A DNA stretch of 64,000 nucleotides from Paraburkholderia sprentiae WSM5005 (GTDB lineage Bacteria; Pseudomonadota; Gammaproteobacteria; Burkholderiales; Burkholderiaceae). The translations under genes were made by a program, and so were the position numbers. The stretch covers positions 1,860,001-1,924,000 of the forward strand of contig NZ_CP017561.2 in assembly GCF_001865575.2 (NCBI RefSeq), read 5' to 3'. Below, one piece after another: positions 44,629-54,127 of the stretch (position 1 is its first letter; each line of letters opens with the position of its first letter). Below the pieces are notes generated by a model. It searched no databases and was not told the origin of the DNA. It saw nothing but the letters and a program-made list of their open reading frames with translations.

Positions 44629-45759
44629 ATGTCCAACGCGTCAAGTTCTCCCGTCGTCGGTGCGCCCGTCGCCTACGTCTCCATTTGCGTGCCCACGTGC
44701 AACCGTCCCGAGCTGCTGGTCGAATGCATCGACTCGTGCCTCGCGCAAAACTATCGGCATCTGGAAATCCTGATTGGCGACGATTCGACGGACGCGCGCT
44801 CGCAGCAACTGATCGCGCAGCGTTACCGCGACGAGCCGCGGGTGCGCTACGAGAAGCATGCATCGCCGCTTGGCCAGGCGCGCAATGTATCGAGCCTGTT
44901 CGCGCGGGCGCGCGGCGAAAAGATCCTGCTGATCCACGACGACGATCTGTTGACGCGCGACGCCGTCGATAAACTCGTGTCGCTATGGCAGCGCTATCCG
45001 CGGCTCGATGCGGCATTCGGCGCTCAGTACGAAGCGGATCACGACGGCGCCATCGACTTCGACGCGAGCGCCCGTCTGAACGCAGCGTTCCGGCGCACCC
45101 GGGCCAGTGAGGGTCTGCAGCCGCTCGCGGGCCGCACCGGCCTGATCCAGATGTTTCCGAACAATGGCTGGATGGCCGATGCGCGGCTCGTCAAGCGGAT
45201 CGGCTACGACGAGCGGTACGGCGTCTGTTGCGACTACGTGTTCGGCGCCAAGCTATGCCTCGCCGCGCGCGAGGTGTTTTATCTGCACGACTATGTGTCG
45301 GTGTATCGGAAGACCGCGACGTCGATCTCGCACAGCACGCGCGGCACGCGGATGGCCGCATCGCAGAGCGCCTATGCGTTCGTGAAGTCGCTCGATTTGC
45401 CGGCGCGACTGGAGCCGTCGCGGCGGCTCGCGCTGCGGCGATTGGCACCGATCGTCGTGTCGATTCACGCGCGCAACGGCCAGCCGCGCGCGGGCTTGCA
45501 AGTCGCGCTCGCGCATCTGTTCGCCTACCGCTATGGATTCAGCGCGCGGTTCTACTATCACCTGGCGATGCTCGCGCGCGCGGCACTGCGGGCACGGCGC
45601 TCGGTCGCCAGCGCCGCGACCGATGCGGCCGCCGCCGCGGTCGCGGTGGTCGCGGCCGCGCCGGTAGTCGCCGCGGATCAGGCCGCGGCGGTCAAGGAGT
45701 TCGTCAACGAACTGGTGAGCGAACGGCACGAGCCGGTGACATTGCGCGAGCGCCTGTGA
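44629..45759 (+). CDS. Family 2 glycosyltransferase
   Basis: A 376-aa GT2 enzyme. SICVPTCNRPELLVECIDSCL (about 16-36), LIGDDSTDARS and IHDDDLLTRDAVDKL are the A-fold strands and metal-binding Asp region. The acceptor-side segment MFPNNGWMADARLVKRIGYDERYG follows. The last 60 residues are a separate Ala/Val-rich stretch (ASAATDAAAAAVAVVAAAPV) with a charged end. No membrane helix is clear unless that Ala-rich tail acts as one. ATG at 44629 lies about 200 bp after the small protein gene. The product is unknown, and no polysaccharide genes are adjacent. Confidence 0.82.
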   Translation: MSNASSSPVVGAPVAYVSICVPTCNRPELLVECIDSCLAQNYRHLEILIGDDSTDARSQQLIAQRYRDEPRVRYEKHASPLGQARNVSSLFARARGEKILLIHDDDLLTRDAVDKLVSLWQRYPRLDAAFGAQYEADHDGAIDFDASARLNAAFRRTRASEGLQPLAGRTGLIQMFPNNGWMADARLVKRIGYDERYGVCCDYVFGAKLCLAAREVFYLHDYVSVYRKTATSISHSTRGTRMAASQSAYAFVKSLDLPARLEPSRRLALRRLAPIVVSIHARNGQPRAGLQVALAHLFAYRYGFSARFYYHLAMLARAALRARRSVASAATDAAAAAVAVVAAAPVVAADQAAAVKEFVNELVSERHEPVTLRERL

Positions 45760-45861
45760 GCGCTGCACGGACGGGCTTTCTTCAGGTCAAGTTCCGCTGC
45801 CCTTTCGCTGCCGTCGTGATCTGAAACCCGGTCACGCGCCACGATTCGCACCCCTGCCCGC

Positions 45862-47169
45862 TCAAGGCTCGTGACGCAAATACCCTTGCGTCGACGGATC
45901 GCGCATGCGTAACGACACGAGGCCCGCGATCGCGCACATCGCCGTCACGTACCAGAAGAACATCGATTCGACGTTGGCCTGCTTCAGCCACAGCGCAACG
46001 TACTCCGCCGAGCCGCCGAAGATCGCGTTCGCGACCGCATACGACAAGCCCACGCCGAGCGCGCGCACTTGTGGCGGGAACATTTCCGCCTTGATCAGAC
46101 CGCTGATCGACGTATAGAAGCTGACGATCGCGAGCGCCACCACGACCAGCGCGAAGGCCGCATACGGGCTCGTCACGTCTTTCAGCGCATGCAGCAGCGG
46201 CACCGTGCCGAGGGTAGCGAACAGGCCGAAACACAGCATCGAGCGGCGCCGCCCGATGCGGTCCGACAACGCGCCGAACGCCGGCTGCATCAACATGTAG
46301 ACGAACAACGCGGCGGTCATCACCGAGCTCGCGGTCTTCGCGTGCATGCCGGCCGTGTTGACCAGGTACTTTTGCATGTAGGTGGTGAACGTGTAGAAGA
46401 TCAGCGAGCCGCCGGCTGTGAAGCCGAGCACCGTCATGAACGCGGTCTTGTGCTCCCACAGCCCGCGCAGCGTGCCCGCTTCCTTGCGCTGGCGCATCGC
46501 GGCGGTGGTGGTTTCATCAAGGGATTTGCGCAGATACAGCGCGATCAACGCGGCGATGGCGCCAATCACGAACGGCACGCGCCAGCCCCATGCCTTCAGC
46601 TCTTCGGTCGTCAGCGTCTGTTGCAGGGTCACGAGCACGAGCAGCGCGCACAGTTGGCCGCCGATCAGCGTCACATACTGGAACGACGCGAAAAAGCCGC
46701 GCCGGCCCTTCAACGCGACTTCGCTCATATAGGTTGCGCTGGTGCCGTATTCGCCGCCCACCGACAAGCCCTGCAACAGCCGCGCGAGCAGCAGCAACGC
46801 CGGCGCGAGCGCGCCGATCTGCGCGTAGGTGGGCAGCATCGCGATCACTAGCGAGCCGCCGCACATCATGAATACCGACACCATCATCGCGGTGCGGCGA
46901 CCGCGTTTGTCGGCGAGCCGCCCGAAGAACCAGCCGCCGATCGGCCGCATCAGAAAGCCCGCGGCGAACACGCCCGCCGTGTTCAGCAACTGCGTGGTCG
47001 TGTTGCCACTCGGGAAGAACGACGGCGCGAAGTAGAGCGCCGTGAACGAATACACGTAGAAGTCAAACCACTCGACGAGATTGCCCGATGAAGCGCCGAC
47101 GATTGCAAAAATGCGGCGCCGTGTATCGTGCGCCGAGGCCACGATGGATTGTTCGGTTCGGTCGTTCAT
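45862..47169 (-). CDS. MFS transporter, metabolite:H+ symporter (MHS) family
   Basis: A 435-aa symporter with 12 helices, close to KgtP/ProP-type carriers of carboxylates. It begins with a short polar segment, then [22 protein letters not shown] (TM1, with the E-W-x-D-F motif of the family). [21 protein letters not shown] is the loop 2-3 signature, and [17 protein letters not shown] follows in TM4-5. The gene stands alone, between the convergent GT2 gene and the spoVR operon terminator. Substrate (for example a dicarboxylate) cannot be told. Confidence 0.9.
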   Translation of the reverse strand: MNDRTEQSIVASAHDTRRRIFAIVGASSGNLVEWFDFYVYSFTALYFAPSFFPSGNTTTQLLNTAGVFAAGFLMRPIGGWFFGRLADKRGRRTAMMVSVFMMCGGSLVIAMLPTYAQIGALAPALLLLARLLQGLSVGGEYGTSATYMSEVALKGRRGFFASFQYVTLIGGQLCALLVLVTLQQTLTTEELKAWGWRVPFVIGAIAALIALYLRKSLDETTTAAMRQRKEAGTLRGLWEHKTAFMTVLGFTAGGSLIFYTFTTYMQKYLVNTAGMHAKTASSVMTAALFVYMLMQPAFGALSDRIGRRRSMLCFGLFATLGTVPLLHALKDVTSPYAAFALVVVALAIVSFYTSISGLIKAEMFPPQVRALGVGLSYAVANAIFGGSAEYVALWLKQANVESMFFWYVTAMCAIAGLVSLRMRDPSTQGYLRHEP

Positions 47170-47351
47170 GCTTGGTGTCTTTCCTTATTTAAACGAGGAG
47201 AACGGTCGTGCGCCGTCTTGATGTCGCGCGCGCAGCCTGAGCGGCCGTCGCGAGTGCGCGAATTTTACATAAATGAAAGCAAAGGAAGGTTGTTTGTCAG
47301 CGCGACCTGAGGAAAGCCCTGGGTCGGTCGAATTTGCGCTCCCACAAAACG

Positions 47352-47384
47352 AAGCCCCTGCCAGTTGACGACTGGCAGGGGCTT
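47352..47384 (-). terminator. Strong rho-independent terminator of the prkA-yeaH-spoVR operon
   Basis: AAGCCCCTGCCAGT (47352-47365) and ACTGGCAGGGGCTT (47371-47384) form a perfect 14-bp stem with a 5-nt loop, 42 bp after the spoVR stop. On the minus strand it is followed by CGTTTTGTGG. Confidence 0.85.
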
Positions 47385-47426
47385 GACGGGTGACACGGAC
47401 CGCTTCGGCGGGCGCTCAGGCGGCGC

Positions 47427-48950
47427 TCAGATTCTCAAGGACGGCGGCATGTACCGGCACTCGTAGCGTTTTCTGACGGTACCGTTTTCGTCGACGCTTT
47501 CGAGGTACACGTCGAACTGCCATAAGCGCGCCATATGCTTGAGCACTTCGTCGCTATCCGGTGACAGGTGCCGGTTATCGCTCATGAAATGACGCAACGT
47601 GAGACTGCGGTCACCGCGTGTATTGACGGCCCACACCTGAATGTTCGGCTCGCGGTGATGCATGTCGTACTGCCGCGACAGCGCCTGGCGTACGTACTGG
47701 TAGCCGCTATCGTCGTGAATCGCCGACACTTCGAGCGCGTCGCGCATGTCGTCGTCGAGCACCGAGAACAGGCGCATTTCGCGGATCAGATGCGGCGACA
47801 GATACTGCGCGACGAAGCTCTCGTCCTTGAAGTTGCGCATCGCGTAGTGCATCGCGGGCAGCCACGGACTGCCGGCCAGATCCGGGAACCACCGGCGATC
47901 TTCGTCGGTCGGCGATTCGCAGATGCGGCGAATGTCGCTCATCATCGAAAAGCCGAGCGCATACGGGTTGATGCCGCTGTAATACGGCTTCGTGACCGGC
48001 GGCTGGTAGACGACATTGCTGTGGGAATGGAGAAACTCCATCATGAAGCCGTCTTCGAGCTTGCCCTGGTTGTACATCGTATTGAGCAGCGTGTAGTGCC
48101 AGAACGTCGCCCAGCCTTCGTTCATCACCTGGGTCTGCCGCTGCGGGTAGAAGTACTGACCGATCTTGCGCACGATGCGGATCACCTCGCGCTCCCACGG
48201 CTCGAGTAGCGGCGCGTTTTTCTCCGCAAAATACAGCAGGTTTTCCTGCGGCTCGGGCGGATAGCGCTCTTCGACCTCCTCGGGCAGCGGTGTATGGCGC
48301 GTGGGCAAGGTGCGCCACAACTCGTTGACCTGCGACTGCAGATACGCCTCGCGTTCGCGACGCGCGGCGAACTCTTTCTGCAGCGACAGCTTCTGCGGCC
48401 GCTTGTAACGGTCCACGCCGTAATTCATCAGCGCGTGGCACGAATCGAGCAATTCCTCGACGCGGTCGAGCCCATAGCGCTCCTCGCATTCCGCGATGTA
48501 GTTTTTCGCGTAGACGAGGTAGTCGATGATCGCGTGCGCGTCCGTCCACAAGCGGAACAGATAGTTGCCCTTGAAGAACGAGTTGTGACCGTAGGCCGCA
48601 TGGGCGATGACGAGCGCCTGCATCGTCATCGTGTTCTCTTCCATCAGATAGGCGATGCAGGGGTTCGAATTGATGACGATTTCGTACGCGAGCCCCATCT
48701 GGCCGCGACGATAGCTTTTTTCCGTAGAAAGAAAATGTTTGCCGAACGACCAGTGACGGTAGTTCACCGGCATACCGACGGACGCATAGGCATCCATCAT
48801 CTGTTCGGCGCTGATGAGTTCGAGCTGGATCGGATACACGTCGAGCTCGTATTGCTCCGCAACACGGGCAATATGCGAGTCGTACTCTTCGATCAATTCG
48901 AAGGTCCAGTCGGACGGGCACGGCAGAGGCCGTCTATCGGCTACGTTCAT
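47427..48950 (-). CDS. SpoVR-family protein (YcgB-like)
   Basis: A 507-aa protein, the same length as E. coli YcgB (510). Long identical blocks can be recognised: SAEQMMDAYASVGMPVNY, AYEIVINSNPCIAYLMEENT, LLDSCHALMNYGVDRYKRPQ, QTQVMNEGWATFWHYTLLN and SGINPYALGFSMM. Biochemical function is unknown; it is induced in stationary phase and by stress together with YeaG and YeaH. The ATG at 48948-48950 follows AGGGAAGTCCGT. An ATG at 49040 touching the yeaH stop would add about 30 residues without resemblance to the family. It is last in the operon prkA-yeaH-spoVR. Confidence 0.93.
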   Translation of the reverse strand: MNVADRRPLPCPSDWTFELIEEYDSHIARVAEQYELDVYPIQLELISAEQMMDAYASVGMPVNYRHWSFGKHFLSTEKSYRRGQMGLAYEIVINSNPCIAYLMEENTMTMQALVIAHAAYGHNSFFKGNYLFRLWTDAHAIIDYLVYAKNYIAECEERYGLDRVEELLDSCHALMNYGVDRYKRPQKLSLQKEFAARREREAYLQSQVNELWRTLPTRHTPLPEEVEERYPPEPQENLLYFAEKNAPLLEPWEREVIRIVRKIGQYFYPQRQTQVMNEGWATFWHYTLLNTMYNQGKLEDGFMMEFLHSHSNVVYQPPVTKPYYSGINPYALGFSMMSDIRRICESPTDEDRRWFPDLAGSPWLPAMHYAMRNFKDESFVAQYLSPHLIREMRLFSVLDDDMRDALEVSAIHDDSGYQYVRQALSRQYDMHHREPNIQVWAVNTRGDRSLTLRHFMSDNRHLSPDSDEVLKHMARLWQFDVYLESVDENGTVRKRYECRYMPPSLRI

Positions 48951-49039
48951 ACGGACTTCCCTTTGCCCCTCGATGGGCGTTCCGGTGTGTCCCGTGCTGC
49001 AGATCGCGGACTGCTCCGGCACGAGCGGTTCCCGTTCCA

Positions 49040-50311
49040 TCACGAAGTCGCCGCCTGCTTCTCGAACAGCTCGCGAAACACCGGATAAATGTCGGCCGCG
49101 GTCTCGACCTTCTTCATCGCCATATGCGGTTGCGATAGCGCCAGTTGCGCGTATTCGAGCCACAGATTCTGCTCTTCGGGCGTCACCTGAATATACGCAA
49201 AATACCGCACCTTCTCCAGGATGTCATCCGACAGTATCTTGCGGCATTTCGGCGAGTCGTCGGTCCAGTTGTCGCCATCGGACGCCTGGGCGCCGTAAAT
49301 GTTCCATTCAGTCGGCGAGTAGCGTTCGTCCATCACCTTGCGCATCAGTTCGAGCGCGCTCGACACGACGGTGCCGCCGCTTTCGGTCGAGTGGAAGAAC
49401 GTGTCCTCGTCGACTTCCTCGGCGCGCGTGTGGTGGCGAATGAACACGACTTCGATGCGCTCGTAGTTACGCTTCAGGAACAGGTACAGCAGGATGAAGA
49501 AGCGCTTGGCGAGATCCTTGCGCTGCTCGTCCATCGAACCGGACACGTCCATCAGGCAGAACATCACCGCCTGGCTCGACGGCGTGGGCTGCTTCACGCG
49601 ATTCACGTAGCGCAGATCGAATGGATCGATGAACGGAATGCGCCAGATCCGTCCTTTCAGATGGTGGATGTCGTCCTCGAGCCGCTTGATCTCTTCGCGG
49701 CGATCGGCGGGATCGGCCATCAACTCTTCGAGCTGGCGCTCCAATTCGTGCAGCTGGTTGACGAGCGGCGCGCCGAGCGCGATGCGCCGGCCGAGCGCGC
49801 TGCGCAACGAGCGCACCACGTCGATGTTGTTGGGCGTGCCCTCGGCGGCCCAGCCCGCGCGGACGCTTTTCCACGTCGGCACCGCCATCAGATGAGTTTT
49901 GACGAGACGCGGCAGTTCGAGGTCGTCGAAGAAATACTGCATGAACTCTTCGCGGCTCAGTTCGAACACGAAGTCGTCCTGACCTTCGCCCTCGTTACTG
50001 GCCTGACTCCCTCCGCCGCCGCCACCGCCACCTTGCGGGCGCTGAATCTTGTCGCCGCGGATGTAGTCCGAGTTGCCGGGATGCACCATCTCGCGCCGGC
50101 CGCCCGGTCCGTGACGGAACGACGGCTCCGCGATGTCCTTGCGCGGAATGGTGATGCTCTGGGTGTTCTGAATGTCCTTGATGCTGCGGTCGCGCACCGC
50201 CTCCGACACGGCACGACGAATGTAGTTTTTGACGCGGCGCAAAAAGCGCTCGCGATTCGCAATACTTTTGTTCTTACCTGCCAACCTGCGGTCGATGATT
50301 TGATGAAGCAC
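49040..50311 (-). CDS. yeaH: YeaH family protein (DUF444) with a von Willebrand-like domain
   Basis: A 423-aa protein. The N-terminal IIDRRLAGKNKSIANRERFLRR is the DUF444 beginning, followed by a Gly-rich linker (eight Gly in a row near residue 95). A C-terminal vWA-like domain carries the MIDAS motif DVSGSMDEQRKDLAKRFF at about 245-262. The start is a GTG at 50309-50311 with GGGAGA upstream, giving VLHQIIDRRL; the open frame further upstream does not look like the family. It works with the PrkA/YeaG kinase in long-term stress and nitrogen starvation in E. coli; the mechanism is unknown. Confidence 0.92.
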   Translation of the reverse strand: MLHQIIDRRLAGKNKSIANRERFLRRVKNYIRRAVSEAVRDRSIKDIQNTQSITIPRKDIAEPSFRHGPGGRREMVHPGNSDYIRGDKIQRPQGGGGGGGGSQASNEGEGQDDFVFELSREEFMQYFFDDLELPRLVKTHLMAVPTWKSVRAGWAAEGTPNNIDVVRSLRSALGRRIALGAPLVNQLHELERQLEELMADPADRREEIKRLEDDIHHLKGRIWRIPFIDPFDLRYVNRVKQPTPSSQAVMFCLMDVSGSMDEQRKDLAKRFFILLYLFLKRNYERIEVVFIRHHTRAEEVDEDTFFHSTESGGTVVSSALELMRKVMDERYSPTEWNIYGAQASDGDNWTDDSPKCRKILSDDILEKVRYFAYIQVTPEEQNLWLEYAQLALSQPHMAMKKVETAADIYPVFRELFEKQAATS

Positions 50312-50479
50312 GCCCGGTCTCCCGTCCATGCAACCGCGATTCCCTGCGGCCGCATCACTATTTCGGGTGCGCGAAACGCCCGCCGCGCAGTGCAATGCTA
50401 TGACCCTGCGGCCTGCGCCTCGCCGGTTGCCCGTACGGTCGAACCGTACGAGCGGCACACCATGAGTATCATGCGCGCA

Positions 50480-52402
50480 TCATGACGACTTGCGCACGCG
50501 CAGATACCAGTCGCACAGCAAGCGCACCTGCTTCGGCGTATAGCCCTTCGCCACCATGCGATTGACGAAGTCTTCATGCTTGCGCTGCTCTTCGGCCGAG
50601 CCCTTCGCGTTGAACGAGATCACCGGCAACAGCTCTTCCGTGTTCGAGAACATCTTCTTTTCGATCACGACGCGCAGCTTCTCGTAGCTGATCCACGCGG
50701 GGTTCTTGCCCGCATTCGCAGCCCGCGCACGCAGCACGAAGTTCACGATTTCGTTGCGGAAGTCCTTCGGGTTGCTGATGCCCGCCGGCTTCTCGATTTT
50801 CTCCAGTTCGGCGTTCAACGAGGCACGGTCGAAGCTTTCGCCGGTGTCGTGGTCGCGGAACTCCTGATCCTGGATCCAGAAGTCCGCATACGTGACGTAG
50901 CGGTCGAAGATGTTCTGACCGTACTCGGAGTACGACTCCAGATACGCGGTCTGAATCTCCTTGCCGATGAACTCCGCATAGCGCGAGGCGAGCACGTCCT
51001 TGATAAAGGACAGATACTTCTGCTCGGTCTCCGGCGGGAACTGCTCGCGTTCGATCTGCTGTTCGAGCACGTACATCAGATGTACCGGGTTGGCCGCGAC
51101 TTCGGTCGAGTCGAAGTTGAACACGCGCGACAGAATCTTGAACGCGAAGCGGGTCGACACGCCGGTCATGCCTTCGTCGACGCCGGCGAAGTCGCGATAC
51201 TCCTGATACGATTTCGCTTTCGGGTCCGTGTCCTTCAGATTCTCGCCGTCGTAGACCTGCATCTTCGAGAACAGGCTCGAGTTCTCCGGCTCCTGCAAAC
51301 GCGTGAGCACGGACATCTGCGCCATCATCTTGAGCGTGCCCGGCGCGCACACCGCGTTGGCGAGCGACGAGTTGCGCAGCAACTTCTCGTAGATCTTGAC
51401 CTCTTCGCTATAGCGCAGGCAGTACGGCACCTTGACGACGAAGATCCGGTCGAGCAGCGCCTCGTTGTTACGGTTGTTGCGGAATGCCTTCCACTCCGAC
51501 TCGTTCGAGTGAGCGAGGATGATGCCGTCGAACGGAATCGCGCCGAAGCCTTCCGTGCCCTTGAAGTTGCCTTCCTGGGTCGCGGTGAGCAGCGGGTGCA
51601 ACACCTTGATCGGCGCCTTGAACATTTCGACGAATTCGAGCAGGCCCTGATTGGCGAGGCACAGGCCGCCCGAGTAGCTGTAGGCGTCGGCGTCGTCCTG
51701 CGCGTACTGTTCGAGCTTGCGGATATCGACCTTGCCGACCAGCGACGAGATGTCCTGATTGTTTTCGTCGCCCGGTTCCGTCTTCGAGATAGCGATCTGG
51801 CGAAGGATCGACGGATAGCGGCGCACGACGCGGAACTTGCGGATGTCGCCGTTGTACTCGTGCAGGCGCTTGACCGCCCACGGACTCAGAATGCCTCGCA
51901 GGTAGCGACGAGGGATGCCGTATTGCTCTTCGAGGATCGGACCGTCTTCCTCGTAGTCGAACAGACCGAGCGGCGATTCATTGACGGGCGAGCCCTTGAT
52001 CGCATAGAACGGCACGCGTTCCATCAGCTGCTTCAGACGTTCGGCGATCGACGACTTGCCGCCGCCGACCGGTCCTAACAGATACAGTATCTGCTTCTTT
52101 TCTTCGAGCCCCTGGGCCGAGTGCCGGAAGTAGGCGACCACCTGCTCGATCACCTCTTCCATCCCGTAGAACTCACGGAATGCGGGGTATACCTTGATGA
52201 CCTTGTTCGCGAAGATACGCGATAGACGCGGATCGTTGCGCGTGTCGATCTGTTCCGGTTCTCCAATTGCCGTCAACATGCGTTCGCCGGCGGTGGCGTA
52301 CGCGGCGGGATTGTCTTTGCAGAGCGCGAGATACTCCTCGAGCGAGAGTTCGTCCTCCCGTGTTTTCTCGAAGCGGGTCGCGAAACTGCTGTAGATATCC
52401 AT
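50480..52402 (-). CDS. prkA: PrkA/YeaG serine protein kinase
   Basis: A 640-aa AAA-type protein kinase, matching YeaG in length (644). The Walker A GPVGGGKSSIAERLK is at about 110-124, and DGIILAHSNESEW lies in the AAA core near 290. The C-terminal half has the Hanks-like/PrkA region. PrkA is a stress-linked kinase or ATPase; yeaG-yeaH mutants of E. coli are altered under nitrogen starvation. The ATG follows GAGGAGGTAGC. First gene of the operon with yeaH (168 bp downstream) and spoVR. Its leader carries a 10-bp inverted repeat. Confidence 0.93.
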   Translation of the reverse strand: MDIYSSFATRFEKTREDELSLEEYLALCKDNPAAYATAGERMLTAIGEPEQIDTRNDPRLSRIFANKVIKVYPAFREFYGMEEVIEQVVAYFRHSAQGLEEKKQILYLLGPVGGGKSSIAERLKQLMERVPFYAIKGSPVNESPLGLFDYEEDGPILEEQYGIPRRYLRGILSPWAVKRLHEYNGDIRKFRVVRRYPSILRQIAISKTEPGDENNQDISSLVGKVDIRKLEQYAQDDADAYSYSGGLCLANQGLLEFVEMFKAPIKVLHPLLTATQEGNFKGTEGFGAIPFDGIILAHSNESEWKAFRNNRNNEALLDRIFVVKVPYCLRYSEEVKIYEKLLRNSSLANAVCAPGTLKMMAQMSVLTRLQEPENSSLFSKMQVYDGENLKDTDPKAKSYQEYRDFAGVDEGMTGVSTRFAFKILSRVFNFDSTEVAANPVHLMYVLEQQIEREQFPPETEQKYLSFIKDVLASRYAEFIGKEIQTAYLESYSEYGQNIFDRYVTYADFWIQDQEFRDHDTGESFDRASLNAELEKIEKPAGISNPKDFRNEIVNFVLRARAANAGKNPAWISYEKLRVVIEKKMFSNTEELLPVISFNAKGSAEEQRKHEDFVNRMVAKGYTPKQVRLLCDWYLRVRKSS

Positions 52403-52424
52403 GCTACCTCCTCGCCAAAGTCTG

Positions 52425-52468
52425 GAGCGATGTCATGCGCGGCGCGCTATTCGGAAACGACATCGCTC
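52425..52468. repeat. 10-bp inverted repeat in the prkA leader
   Basis: GAGCGATGTC (52425-52434) and GACATCGCTC (52459-52468) are perfect complements, 24 bp apart, and lie 23 bp upstream of the prkA start. In RNA this would be a stable hairpin just before the ribosome binding site; as DNA it could be a dimer operator with arms 34 bp apart. Confidence 0.75.
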
Positions 52469-52932
52469 GAATTCATCCTAAACCCTTTTAAATTTTTTTT
52501 CACGGACTACGTTGCGAAAATCGCGTCGTAACCGCCATGTCCACATCCTCACCTGGAAACAAAGATTCGACATCTACAATTTTTTACGTACGTTGCAACA
52601 AATCACATCGATGCTGCTCCGCTGTACCGTTGCTTTCTTCGGCACCGCATCGCTATTCAGTGCTCCTGCACGAGTTCGCGGTAGCACTGCATCGCGCCAT
52701 GTCGTCGCGTTGCTGATGCACATCCCGTACCTGCACCGTCGAGCCTGCATAAAAATGCCGCTGTCTGCGCACGAACACTTCGTGACTAACAGCATGCACT
52801 GATGACATGGATGACGGCAGCGGCTCGCAGCGCGCTTATAGGTGTATACGGAAGGACACGGCAAAGTTGCAACGCAAGGCATCAAACAGACTAGCGATCA
52901 AGACTGCCACCGTTTTCCATTCGCCAAAATAA

Positions 52933-52958
52933 AAACGGCTGCACGCGTGCAGCCGTTT
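52933..52958 (-). terminator. Rho-independent terminator of the hydratase gene
   Basis: AAACGGCTGCACG and its complement form a perfect 26-bp palindrome with the centre at ACGCGT, 46 bp after the hydratase stop. On the minus strand it is followed by TTATTTT, as expected for transcription from the right. Confidence 0.85.
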
Positions 52959-53003
52959 CTTATGAAACGTTGTAATTTGCCGTTACAAGCGCCGCAGCAT
53001 CGA

Positions 53004-53789
53004 TCAGGTCAGTTCGATCTCCACTTCACCGAGTCCGTCGATATGACCGCGCACGATGCCCGGCTCGTCGATCTTGTGCGCGCCAACGTACGAACCAGTC
53101 GTCAAGGTCCAGTCACGCTCGATGGTGATGCCCATCGCCGCGCAATGGTTGACGAACCACACGAGCAGCTCGCGCGGATCGCCCGCTGGGTTGCCGGTCA
53201 TTTCCGGTATCAGCGAACGGCCGTTGAAACTCAGCTCCAGTTCCGGCGACACGAAGTCGAAGCCGCGCGCGAGGCTCGCATAGACGGCAGGATGGCCGGT
53301 GATCAGCGCGCCGTTGTTCTGCGCGTCGGCCAACTGCGCGAGCGGTGCGACGTTCGGCCACTCGGCAAAGCGGCTGTCGACGATCTCGATGGCCGGCAGC
53401 ACCGCGCCGAGCTTGGACAGCACCTCGTCGCGCGCATACGCCTGAGCGCGCGGCTCGATCGTCGCGTCGAAGCGGAACGCGATCTCGAGCTCGACCAGCA
53501 CGCGGAAGAATCCGTCGTGCGCGAGCCGCGCCGGCGACGGCACCACCAGCGAGGCCGGAATGGGCGCGCCCGACGTCGCGCCGCCGGGCGACTTCGCGCC
53601 GATTTTCCACGCGCCGGTCGACTCGCCGAGACCCACGATCACCGCCTGTTGGATCGCGTAAGCGCTCGCCGCATCGGGGGGCAGGCTGTCGGGTGGCGGC
53701 GCCACGATCGGCCGGTGCTGCCGGCGTGCCTCGACGAGGCGTTGCGCAAGATCGTATCGCGTGATGTCGGTTCTTTGTGGCTGGCGCAT
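53004..53789 (-). CDS. 2-oxopent-4-enoate hydratase / FAH-family protein (MhpD-like)
   Basis: A 261-aa member of the fumarylacetoacetase-hydrolase superfamily, near MhpD/DmpE/DmpH (2-hydroxypenta-2,4-dienoate hydratase and 4-oxalocrotonate decarboxylase). AYAIQQAVIVGLGES and GAWKIGAKSPGG in the first third are typical. The ELEIAFRF segment near residue 115 carries metal-binding acids. PAIEIVDSRFAEWP and NGALITGHP follow. These enzymes act in meta-cleavage of aromatic rings, but no such genes are adjacent, so the substrate is unclear. ATG at 53787-53789; the longer open frame has no supporting start. Confidence 0.82.
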   Translation of the reverse strand: MRQPQRTDITRYDLAQRLVEARRQHRPIVAPPPDSLPPDAASAYAIQQAVIVGLGESTGAWKIGAKSPGGATSGAPIPASLVVPSPARLAHDGFFRVLVELEIAFRFDATIEPRAQAYARDEVLSKLGAVLPAIEIVDSRFAEWPNVAPLAQLADAQNNGALITGHPAVYASLARGFDFVSPELELSFNGRSLIPEMTGNPAGDPRELLVWFVNHCAAMGITIERDWTLTTGSYVGAHKIDEPGIVRGHIDGLGEVEIELT

Positions 53790-54127
53790 GGCGGGTTCAC
53801 AGGACGTAGCGATGAAGTGGGAGCCACCTGTTCGAGGTGCGGGCAGCCGCACGTCGCGCACGCGGATCGGGGCCGTGCCCGTCAATGTACCGGATCGCGG
53901 CGCGCACCGGTGAAAGGCGGCAGCGCGCAAACGTTAATTCTTGCGCGAGCCGAAAAAAAACCCGCATGCGGACCCTGCGCGGCTTGTCGTGAAGCGCGCG
54001 TCGCTGGCCGTGGCGGGTGTGCCGGACAAGGCGAGCGCCCGGAACGGATGTTGCATCGAACTGCCGCGGGTCGAATCAGGCGACGCGCGACAGCGCCGCC
54101 GCCCGGTTCAGCTGAGCTTGAGCAAGC
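53790..54127. other. Intergenic region between the hydratase and chemoreceptor genes
   Basis: Nothing codes here that I can support. A short GC hairpin with an A-run (53954-53974, AAAAAAAACCCGCATGCGG) could be a minus-strand terminator of the chemoreceptor gene. A 9-bp inverted repeat at 54112-54131 overlaps the chemoreceptor stop codon but has no T-run. Confidence 0.45.

Larger units (their letters stand above)
52403..53003. other. Intergenic region upstream of prkA
   Basis: No supported gene in 601 bp. It contains the inverted repeat at 52425-52468, an AT-rich block at 52484-52502 (TTTTAAATTTTTTTTC) that may be the prkA promoter area, and the hydratase terminator at 52933-52958. Two open frames of about 100 codons on opposite strands at 52512-52885 lack ribosome binding sites and family resemblance. 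Confidence 0.5.

Noticed and set aside
48950..49163. Upstream extension of the SpoVR start (an ATG touching the yeaH stop at 49040)
   Set aside because: The extra residues do not match the family, and the ATG at 48950 has a good ribosome binding site and gives the normal length of 507 aa.
50576..52078. 500-codon plus-strand frame opposite prkA, and a similar one opposite the chemoreceptor
   Set aside because: Both are shadows of full-length genes on the other strand and show no domain.
52470..52620. Sigma-54 promoter for prkA
   Set aside because: I looked for TGGCAC-N5-TTGC on the minus strand and found no convincing match in this region.
52512..52885. Two overlapping frames of about 100 codons on opposite strands upstream of prkA
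   Set aside because: No ribosome binding site, no family resemblance and unusual codon use; more likely non-coding leader or spacer.
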